35,730 nt of DNA from Candidatus Omnitrophota bacterium (GTDB lineage: Bacteria; Omnitrophota; 4484-213), in NCBI GenBank assembly GCA_003645805.1, contig QNCL01000004.1, positions 1-35,730 of the forward strand, given 5' to 3'. Shown in pieces: positions 27,463 through 34,905 of this stretch; the stretch's first letter is position 1, and each line of letters opens with the position of its first letter. The notes under the pieces are model-generated. The model searched no databases. It was not told the DNA's origin and was given only the letters and a program-made list of their open reading frames with translations. A program made the position numbers and the translations under genes.

Positions 27463-29025
27463 ATGTCAAGATCCAGAGAAAGAATAGGCGTAGATATTGA
27501 TAGCCAGTATGTAAGGATAGCCGAGGTTTATCTACCCAAGTATGACCTGCCCATCCTGAAGAATTTTTTTTTCTTGGAGCGCTTTTCCTATAGCCCTGAG
27601 GCGCTGAGGGAGGCAATAAGTAAGAAAATAAAAAACCGAGCAGGGAAAGGTAATTCTGTAGTGGCTAATATTCTTGTTCCTTCTGTGCAGGTGGTTTCTC
27701 TTGAACTCCCTCTTATGAGCAGAAAGGAACTTGCCGAGGTTCTTCCTCAGCAGGTAAGGAAGTTTACTCCTCTTTCCTCAGAGATAATCACGATAATAGA
27801 CTATAACATCCAGGCAAGAGAAAAGGCGAAGCAGGAGATATTAGCGGTAGCAGTTAAACAGATCGAATTAGAAACACATCTCTCTTTTCTCAAGACCCTT
27901 GATCTGAGTCCCGATGTTCTCACTGTTAACCCTATAGCCCTGCTTAATCTCATCCAGAGAAATTCTGAGTTAATAAAAAAGAGTGTGGGGGTGCTGGAGA
28001 TAAGAAGAGAGGGGCTTTGTTTGAGTGTCATAGATAGAGGAATTTTGTATTTTTCACGCTGGTTGTATACTAATACCCATATGGAATCAGATATCCTCTC
28101 CTTTTCTGTTCAGATAAAGCACTACTTTGATTACTACAAACGAACTTTCCCCAACTCTCCCTCGGGAGGCAAGATCGATGTGCTTCTTTTGGCCGGGGAG
28201 AAGGGAGAAAAGGATGTAAAGAGAGGTTTAGAAGAAGAGATAGGGGTAAAGGTAGAAACGCTATCCGCCTTAGACTATGTGCATCTTCATCCCTCTTTTT
28301 CCTCGGAGGTAAACCTGAGGTGGTTAGAGCCTTATTTGGCTGTGCCTCTGGGTTTAGCCCTTGAGGTTAAGGATAAGGAGAGAATAAATCTTTTGCCTGC
28401 AAAGGTAGCAAGGAAATATAAGCCCGAAACAGCGCTTTTGGAGGATGTTCTATCTTTAGGAAAATGGCTGATTTTGATTCTTTCTTTGATTCTCTTAGGG
28501 GTAAGTTTTTTTTCCGGGTTGAGCCTAAGGGTCTACAATAGCCGTTTGAAAAAGACAGAGAGCAAATTGGTAAAGGTAAAGCCATATTTACAGTTATATC
28601 CTCAGATGAAAAAAACGCAAAAGGATTTTAACAGCAAGATGGAATTGTTGAAGGAGATGGAAAAGGATATCTTTCCCTTAGATGAGATTATAACCGAGAT
28701 AGGTGCTTCTCTTCCCTCCTCAATGTATTTAGAGAAGATCTACTTTAGAAAAGAGAAAAGAAGAGGAGGGGGATTCTCTTTCTCTCGCAGAGGAAGAAGA
28801 GAGATGAGGGGGAGTGGTTATCTTCTTTCTTTGGAAGGAAAGATATTCGGCACATATAAGAGCGCTCAATCAGATTTAAGAAAGTTCTGTGCAGTTTTGA
28901 GAAACATAGATTTGCTAAGTGAGGTGAGTTTTGCTATAAAAGGAGAGAAGGAGATAGAGGTTTTTAAGAAGAAAGAGGGAAGGTTTGAGATCAATGCTTG
29001 GATTGGTAGGAGAGAAAGAGAATAA
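27463..29025 (+). CDS. PilM-PilN fusion (GspL-like)
   Basis: PilM-like actin-fold region (RIGVDIDSQYVRIAEVYL...), then INLLP, TM segment WLILILSLILLGVSFFSGL, coiled coil and PilN-like periplasmic region. Start at ATG 27463, since the track start at 27373 overlaps pilC. Confidence 0.85.
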   Translation: MSRSRERIGVDIDSQYVRIAEVYLPKYDLPILKNFFFLERFSYSPEALREAISKKIKNRAGKGNSVVANILVPSVQVVSLELPLMSRKELAEVLPQQVRKFTPLSSEIITIIDYNIQAREKAKQEILAVAVKQIELETHLSFLKTLDLSPDVLTVNPIALLNLIQRNSELIKKSVGVLEIRREGLCLSVIDRGILYFSRWLYTNTHMESDILSFSVQIKHYFDYYKRTFPNSPSGGKIDVLLLAGEKGEKDVKRGLEEEIGVKVETLSALDYVHLHPSFSSEVNLRWLEPYLAVPLGLALEVKDKERINLLPAKVARKYKPETALLEDVLSLGKWLILILSLILLGVSFFSGLSLRVYNSRLKKTESKLVKVKPYLQLYPQMKKTQKDFNSKMELLKEMEKDIFPLDEIITEIGASLPSSMYLEKIYFRKEKRRGGGFSFSRRGRREMRGSGYLLSLEGKIFGTYKSAQSDLRKFCAVLRNIDLLSEVSFAIKGEKEIEVFKKKEGRFEINAWIGRRERE

Positions 29026-29731
29026 AGGGCTTAAGCAGAAGGCCATCCAGACAGGAAGTGCCTTTCTTTTATTAATGGGAATCTATCTGTTTATCCACCT
29101 TCCCTTGACACATAGACTTTCTTCTCTAAAATTAGAATTAGAGAAAAAGCAAGAACAACTTCTGGATGTGTATAGAAAGAGGGAGGAGGTAGAGAGGTTT
29201 AAGAGAGGAGAGAAGGAGAGGGAGGAGAAATTGAGATACTTCTTTCAGCGTTTTCCTCCCGAGAAAGGCGAGATTGCTCTTCTGGAGAGATTATCAGAAC
29301 TGGCTAAGCAAGAGGGGGTGGAAAAGATTACCTTTACTCTGGGAGAGGAGAAGAAACACGAGTTTTTGAAAAAAGAAGCAAGAGAGAAAAAGTATTTTTT
29401 TTCTTTTTCTCAAAAACAGAAGAGAGAAAAAAGAGAAAAAGGAAAGAAGGATTTTTCCTTTTCTTTCCAGAGTCCGAGCAAACGGGAAGAGGAGAGAGGG
29501 ATTGTTTACTACTCTCTGCCTGTCCAGATGCGTCTGTGCGGATCTTATCCTTCCTTGGTTCTTTTTCTCCATGATCTAACAGATGAAAGAAAGATAAAGA
29601 GATTGGTAAAGATAGAGAGGTTAGAGATAAGGAGAGGAGATGATTCTTCTGCTTTCGTAGAGGCAAATATCTCTATTCAAGCCTACTATTTCTCTTCCTC
29701 CAATAGAGAAGAGAGGAGGGGTGAGAGATAG
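28985..29731 (+). CDS. PilO/GspM-like inner membrane protein
   Basis: Single N-terminal TM (AFLLLMGIYLFIHLPL), coiled coil, C-terminal 'LPVQMRLCGSYPSLVLFLHDLTDERKIKRLVKIERLEIRRGD' typical of PilO. Confidence 0.8.
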   Translation: MRSMLGLVGEKENKGLKQKAIQTGSAFLLLMGIYLFIHLPLTHRLSSLKLELEKKQEQLLDVYRKREEVERFKRGEKEREEKLRYFFQRFPPEKGEIALLERLSELAKQEGVEKITFTLGEEKKHEFLKKEAREKKYFFSFSQKQKREKREKGKKDFSFSFQSPSKREEERGIVYYSLPVQMRLCGSYPSLVLFLHDLTDERKIKRLVKIERLEIRRGDDSSAFVEANISIQAYYFSSSNREERRGER

Positions 29732-30257
29732 GATGAACCTGAAGAGGAGTAATTTATGGAAGATAGGAGCAGGAGTGGGAGGGGTTCTTCTTTTTCTTCT
29801 CTCCCTCTATGGATGGAGAGGGTTCTCAAAAAGGTTGGAAAGAAGGAAGGCAAAGGTAAGTACCCCTTTTTCTGATTTTCTTAGAGAATCAAAGCAAAAA
29901 AAGGAAATCGAGGAAAAAGCGAAAGAGCAGATTTCTATTTCCGAAAAGAAAGAGATAGATAGTATAGAGGAGATAAAAAGAAAGTTGGAAAAGAGAAATC
30001 CCTTCCTTGCCCCCAGGAAAGAGAAGAAGGTAAAGAAGATAGTTTCTCAGAAAGAGGAAGATTTAGACCTTTCTCCCTTTTTCTTGAGTGCTATCTTTTA
30101 TTCGCCTTATAAGAGAAGAGTGGTTATCAATGGAAGAATCTTAAAAGAGCAGGATGAGATACTGGGAGCAAAGATTCTACATATAGAAGAACAAAAGGTG
30201 ATCTTGGGGTTTAAAGGAAAGGAGTATATTCTTAAGTTGAAAGATGTTAACAGATAG
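29721..30257 (+). CDS. PilP/GspC-like protein
   Basis: N-terminal TM (IGAGVGGVLLFLLSLYGW), linker, 'KRNPFLAP', C-terminal 'LSAIFYSPYKRRVVINGRILKEQDEILGAKILHIEEQKVILGFKGKEYILKL'. Confidence 0.75.
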   Translation: MRDRMNLKRSNLWKIGAGVGGVLLFLLSLYGWRGFSKRLERRKAKVSTPFSDFLRESKQKKEIEEKAKEQISISEKKEIDSIEEIKRKLEKRNPFLAPRKEKKVKKIVSQKEEDLDLSPFFLSAIFYSPYKRRVVINGRILKEQDEILGAKILHIEEQKVILGFKGKEYILKLKDVNR

Positions 30258-31944
30258 GCTGATAATAACAAGTATCTGTATGTCTTTTCTATTTTCTTCT
30301 CTTTCTTTTGCCCAAGAAGAGAAAGAGATGATACCAAAAGAACAAGGAGAGATCTCTCTTCCGTACTCTTCTCCCTCCCCCCCAGGAGAGAAGGAAGCCA
30401 GGGTGCTGGAGATTAGCAAACTCCCTGAGGAGGGCTACTACTCAATGGAGTTGCGCGATATAGAACTCCAGGACCTTCTGCGTGTTCTCTCTCGGGATTA
30501 TAAACTAAATATTGTGCTCTCTGATGAGGTGAAAGGGAGGATAACAGCGAGTTTTAACAGGATAACCCTTAAACAAGCACTTGATGCTATCCTTAAGATA
30601 AAAGGATATACCTTTAAGGAGGAAGAGGGGATAATCAAGGTAATCAAGGAACCCAAGATAAGAAAGTTCTTTCCCTTGTTTTATATCTCTGCGGAGCAGA
30701 TCAAGGATTCTCTTTCTGAACTTAAGTCTTCGGAAGGGAAGATTATCATTGATGACAGGTCAAATACAATAATGGTTATAGACCTTCCTGAGAATGTGCG
30801 GAAGATAGAGGAGTTCATCTATATGGTAGATGTAAAACAACCTCAGGTGCTTATTGAAGCAGAGATACTGGAGACAACCGTAGGCGCCCTTGAGGAGATC
30901 GGGACAAAATGGGCTTCTACTATTGTCAGTTATACCGCTCCCAGTCGTTCTACCTCTTTCCCTTTACATGGATTTATCATTGCGGGAAAGAAAGAACCCA
31001 CTTTTGAGTTAGGAAATCTGACTATTTTGCCTCCCGGAGAGGAGGCTTCTATTCTCTTAAGGATGCTTGCTTCTCATTCTCATACACGGTTTTTAGCCAA
31101 ACCCAGAATTTGTGTGCTTAATGGTGAGGAGGCTAATATTGATATCTCTACAGATGCGGTAGTTTCTGTGAAAGAGACTGTAGAAACTACAGAGACTGGT
31201 TCAATCACCAGCACACAGGCAGAGAGAAGAAAGATCGGCACTACTTTAACCGTTACTCCCACCGTTGATAAGGAAGGGTTTATTACCTTAAAGATTAAGC
31301 CTACAGTAAGCACAGCGGCAGATTCCAGGTTTACCGGGTATATTGATCCTCAAGAGCGGAGTTTGGAGACGGTTTTGAGGGTAAAAGATGGACAGACGCT
31401 GGTAATGGGAGGACTTATCTCCAAGACCACAAAGGAGAGCGTGAACAAGGTTCCTTTCTTTGGGGATATTCCTTTCTTTGGGGGGTTGTTTAGATACAAA
31501 CAGGAGAATGAGGAGGAGAACGAGTTGCTTATATTTATCACTCCCCATATTGTTTCAGATACTTCTTCCGAGCAGGAAAAGGAAAGCGGTGTTTTGGATA
31601 AAGAACAGAAGAAAGAAGGAGAGGAGGAAAGAGGAAAAATCATAAACTCTCTTCCAGAGTACCAGAGGTATATTTCTCAGAAGATTCGCCGTTATGCTCA
31701 TCTCCACCCTCCCGCAAAAGAGAGAGGAGAAGGAGAGGTAAGTGTAGAGTTTATTGTTCTTCCCAATGGCAGTTTGAAGCAGATTCCGGAGATAGTTTTC
31801 TCCTCCAATGAGGATTTAAATGACTGGGCAATTGACTGTGTGATCAACGCCTCTCCTTTCTTTCCTTTTGATATCCAATCTTCCCTTCCCGAGAGTGAGA
31901 GGAGATTTAAGATAACCCTTTATTATCGTCCCCATCAGTTCTGA
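30244..31944 (+). CDS. pilQ: PilQ/GspD secretin with C-terminal TonB_C-like domain
   Basis: Signal peptide, STN-like 'YSMELRDIELQDLLRVLSRDYKLNIVLSDEVKGRITASFNRITLKQALDAIL', secretin core 'VLIEAEILETTVG...GTTLTVTPTVDKEGFITLKIKPTVS...VKDGQTLVMGGLI...VPFFGDIPFFGGLFRYK...ELLIFITPHIV', then TonB_C-like tail. Confidence 0.92.
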   Translation: MLTDRLIITSICMSFLFSSLSFAQEEKEMIPKEQGEISLPYSSPSPPGEKEARVLEISKLPEEGYYSMELRDIELQDLLRVLSRDYKLNIVLSDEVKGRITASFNRITLKQALDAILKIKGYTFKEEEGIIKVIKEPKIRKFFPLFYISAEQIKDSLSELKSSEGKIIIDDRSNTIMVIDLPENVRKIEEFIYMVDVKQPQVLIEAEILETTVGALEEIGTKWASTIVSYTAPSRSTSFPLHGFIIAGKKEPTFELGNLTILPPGEEASILLRMLASHSHTRFLAKPRICVLNGEEANIDISTDAVVSVKETVETTETGSITSTQAERRKIGTTLTVTPTVDKEGFITLKIKPTVSTAADSRFTGYIDPQERSLETVLRVKDGQTLVMGGLISKTTKESVNKVPFFGDIPFFGGLFRYKQENEEENELLIFITPHIVSDTSSEQEKESGVLDKEQKKEGEEERGKIINSLPEYQRYISQKIRRYAHLHPPAKERGEGEVSVEFIVLPNGSLKQIPEIVFSSNEDLNDWAIDCVINASPFFPFDIQSSLPESERRFKITLYYRPHQF

Positions 31945-33247
31945 AACACACTCTATTTCTTCCTTCTTTCTTTGCCCGATAGAGCTCTGTATCTACCCAA
32001 TTGAGCAACTTTGTTCTTTCTATCCTTTCTCCCTTCGGTCCCCCAAAACTGACCACTCCAATGCTTACGGTTATCTTTATAGTCTCTCGTTCGCTGAGAG
32101 GAAAATTGTATTCCTCTATCACTTTGCGCAACTCTTCTGCCTTTTTTACTGCACCCTCTATATCTGTAGCGGGCAGGATGATAGTGAATTCCTCTCCTCC
32201 ATAGCGGGCACACAGATCATTGAAACGAGTATGTTCCTTTAAGATCTTACCTATATGCTGGAGCACCATATCTCCTGCTAAATGTCCATAGGTATCGTTT
32301 ACGGATTTGAAGTAATCAATATCCAGCATTAACAAACTTGCCTCTGAGCGATAGCGCGCACACCTTTCTATCTCTTGACGAAGAGATTTTTGGAAGTGGG
32401 AGTGGTTATACAACTCGGTCAATCTATCTATTACTGCTGACTCCGATTGCATCGCACTTCCTAAGGCGATAGAGCACAGATAAGCAAGTAAAGAAAGCCA
32501 CATCTTTCTTTCTCTCAGAAGCTGATAGAGGGAGGAGGAGAGAAATAGATTCATTATTCCGCGCACCTCGTTTTCTATAATCAGAGGAATAGAGACTAAA
32601 TAGGTATTTATACCCAAAGAATGCAGTTTTTCCTTCTTTATAAGAGAAAAGGCAGATATGTTTTCCAAGAAAATAGGTTCTTTTTTGGATATGATTTCAG
32701 AGATTATTTGCTCAGAAGGAGAGAAGTCTGTTTTCTCCAGTAAAGATTTGTCTATGTCATAGCCTATCTGGTACTCAAACTTTCCGGTTTGATAACTATA
32801 AGAGAGTAGATAACCCATCGCTTTTTCTCTCTCTGTTTTGGTGAAACTAATGAAACTATCGAGAATCAAACGCATCAACTTCTCCTTGTTCAGAGCAGAA
32901 CTCAGGTTTTGAGCAATCTCTAAGCAGAGAAGACTATAATTCTTCTCCGCCTTAAGTTTTTCTATTTCCCTCTCCATATCCTTTCTTCCATAAGACAATT
33001 CTTCAAGTCTATTAATGAGGATTATACTGAAGAAGATACTCAAGGACAGAAGGAAGATGATAAATAGGAAGGTAATAAGAAAGACGAGTTTAGGCTTTAT
33101 ATGGAGTTCGTTTGCCAGATAGATAAGAATCCAATCCAGCCCTCCAATGAGCATAGAGATGATGAGAATAATCAGCACAGAAGCCCAAATAATAATCCCG
33201 GTAAGGATAAACTTTTTTACCTTATCTATACTTGCCCTTCCTTCCAC
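31907..33247 (-). CDS. Membrane-bound GAF-GGDEF diguanylate cyclase (canonical GGEEF)
   Basis: Two N-terminal TM segments, GAF-like region, 'DRLTELYNHSHFQ...LMLDIDYFKSVNDTYGHLAGDMVL...ARYGGEEFTIILP'; GTG start with AGGAGG SD. Confidence 0.92.
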   Translation of the reverse strand: MEGRASIDKVKKFILTGIIIWASVLIILIISMLIGGLDWILIYLANELHIKPKLVFLITFLFIIFLLSLSIFFSIILINRLEELSYGRKDMEREIEKLKAEKNYSLLCLEIAQNLSSALNKEKLMRLILDSFISFTKTEREKAMGYLLSYSYQTGKFEYQIGYDIDKSLLEKTDFSPSEQIISEIISKKEPIFLENISAFSLIKKEKLHSLGINTYLVSIPLIIENEVRGIMNLFLSSSLYQLLRERKMWLSLLAYLCSIALGSAMQSESAVIDRLTELYNHSHFQKSLRQEIERCARYRSEASLLMLDIDYFKSVNDTYGHLAGDMVLQHIGKILKEHTRFNDLCARYGGEEFTIILPATDIEGAVKKAEELRKVIEEYNFPLSERETIKITVSIGVVSFGGPKGERIERTKLLNWVDTELYRAKKEGRNRVCFRTDGDDNKGLS

Positions 33248-33332
33248 TTTTTCCTCCTGCAGAATAGAGGGTTATACACTGATAAAATTTTAGCAAATAT
33301 ATAAGAGGAATGCAAGAAGAAATTTCTTATTG

Positions 33333-33370
33333 AACCACTTTCCAACCACTTTCCACCCCAGGGGTGGAAA
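33333..33370. promoter_or_regulatory. Putative operator region: tandem 11-bp repeat plus overlapping inverted repeat
   Basis: AACCACTTTCC at 33333-33343 and 33344-33354; TTTCCACCCC-A-GGGGTGGAAA at 33350-33370; just upstream of the rfbA promoter. Confidence 0.45.
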
Positions 33371-33380
33371 TCGGGCAACC

Positions 33381-33409
33381 TTGACAAGAGCAAGAATCTC
33401 GGGTATATT
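33381..33409 (+). promoter_or_regulatory. Sigma70-type promoter of rfbA
   Basis: TTGACA 33381-33386, 17-nt spacer, TATATT 33404-33409. Confidence 0.7.
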
Positions 33410-33443
33410 CTTTTTCTGAACAGGAGAGATACAGGAGAGATAG

Positions 33444-34325
33444 ATGAAAGGGATAATCCTGGCGGGAGGAAAGGGAACTCGTTTATATCCTATCACAAAA
33501 GGGATTGGTAAGCAACTCCTTCCTGTGTATAACAAGCCAATGATCTATTATCCGTTATCTACCCTGATGCTTGCAGGACTAAGAGAGATTCTGATTATCT
33601 CCACCAAACAGGATATCTCCCATTTTCAAAACCTTTTATCCGATGGAAGAGATTTAGGAATAACCCTTTCCTATGCTGTGCAAGAGAAACCAAGAGGAAT
33701 AGCCGAGGCTTTTATAATAGGAGAGGAGTTTATTAAAAAGGATAGTGTAGCATTGATATTAGGGGATAATATCTTTTTTGGGCATAATCTGGTTCATCTA
33801 TTGAAGGAGATAAGCAGTAGCCTTCGGGAGGGAGCAGTAATATTGGGTTATTATGTGAAGGACCCTGAGAGATATGGAGTTATTGAGTTTGATAAGGAAG
33901 GAGCAGTGGTTTCTATACAGGAGAAACCAAGCCATCCTCGTTCTAACTATGCGATATGTGGACTCTATTTTTATGACAATGAGGTTATCAGAATTGCAAA
34001 AGGGATAAGGCCTTCAAGGCGCGGAGAACTGGAGATTAGTGCAGTTAACAACCAATACCTTAAAAAGGGTAAACTAAAAGTGAAGGTGCTGGGGAGAGGA
34101 TATGCTTGGCTGGATATGGGCACCTATGATTCTCTAATAGAGGCTTCCCTTTTTATCAAGACTATAGAGGAAAGGCAAGGATTGAAGATAGGGTGTATAG
34201 AAGAGGTTGCTTACCGAATGGGTTATATTGACAAAAAGCAACTGAGGAGGTTAGCGCAGAGGATAGATACAAGTTATGGGAGATATCTGTTAGAGATTCT
34301 TAAAGAAACAGAGCAGAGAGGTTAA
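33444..34325 (+). CDS. rfbA: Glucose-1-phosphate thymidylyltransferase
   Basis: MKGIILAGGKGTRLYPITKGIGKQLLPVYNKPMIYYPLSTLMLAGLREILIIST; LGDNIFFG; ARGYAWLDMGTYDSL-type motif (LGRGYAWLDMGTYDSL). Confidence 0.96.
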   Translation: MKGIILAGGKGTRLYPITKGIGKQLLPVYNKPMIYYPLSTLMLAGLREILIISTKQDISHFQNLLSDGRDLGITLSYAVQEKPRGIAEAFIIGEEFIKKDSVALILGDNIFFGHNLVHLLKEISSSLREGAVILGYYVKDPERYGVIEFDKEGAVVSIQEKPSHPRSNYAICGLYFYDNEVIRIAKGIRPSRRGELEISAVNNQYLKKGKLKVKVLGRGYAWLDMGTYDSLIEASLFIKTIEERQGLKIGCIEEVAYRMGYIDKKQLRRLAQRIDTSYGRYLLEILKETEQRG

Positions 34326-34326
34326 A

Positions 34327-34905
34327 ATGGCTTTTCGCTTCAGTAGGCTTGCTATACCCGAGGTGATTCTCATTGAACCTCAGGTGTTTGAGGACGAGCG
34401 CGGGTTCTTTATGGAGGTATATGTGCAGGAAGAATTTAGGAAATTCGGGATAAAGGAGAATTTCATTCAAGACAACCATTCATATTCCAGGAGAGGAGTA
34501 ATAAGAGGTTTGCATTTTCAGTCTGGAAACCGTGCTCAGTCCAAATTGGTAAGATGTATAAAAGGAGAGATCTTTGATGTAGTGGTAGATGTGCGCAAAG
34601 GTTCACCCTCCTATGGAAGATACCTTTCCGTCATTCTCTCCGAGGAGAACAGAAGGATGCTTTATGTTCCAAAAGGTTTTGCCCATGGATTTTGTGCACT
34701 TAAAGAGGGAACAGAGGTAGTGTATAAATGCGATGAGATTTACTCTCCTGCGGAGGAGAAAGGGATTATCTGGAATGATAAGGAGATCAATATCTCCTGG
34801 CCAATTACCACCCCTCTTCTTTCTCTTAAAGATAGAAGTTGGCCTCCTCTCCGAGAGGTAGATAGTGGCTTTGTCTACTCTCAGCAGAATAGAGCAAGGG
34901 AATGA
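34327..34905 (+). CDS. rfbC: dTDP-4-dehydrorhamnose 3,5-epimerase
   Basis: PEVILIEPQVFEDERGFFMEVY, FIQDNHSYSRRGVIRGLHFQ, KFVRCIKGEIFDVVVDVR-like region, YVPKGFAHGFCAL. Confidence 0.96.
   Translation: MAFRFSRLAIPEVILIEPQVFEDERGFFMEVYVQEEFRKFGIKENFIQDNHSYSRRGVIRGLHFQSGNRAQSKLVRCIKGEIFDVVVDVRKGSPSYGRYLSVILSEENRRMLYVPKGFAHGFCALKEGTEVVYKCDEIYSPAEEKGIIWNDKEINISWPITTPLLSLKDRSWPPLREVDSGFVYSQQNRARE

Noticed and set aside
29294-29666. Minus-strand ORFs rich in Phe/Leu/Ser/Lys opposite pilO
   Set aside because: They mirror the purine-rich K/E/R low-complexity sense strand; no RBS or operon context supports them.
33333-33354. MraZ box assignment for the AAAGTGG repeats
   Set aside because: Spacing is 11 bp rather than the roughly 10 bp of described boxes, and the repeats lie upstream of rfbA rather than a division/cell-wall cluster; kept only as a generic operator candidate.
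33350-33370. Rho-independent terminator
   Set aside because: The GC-rich inverted repeat has a near-zero loop and no following T-run on either strand, and lies between two divergent gene starts.
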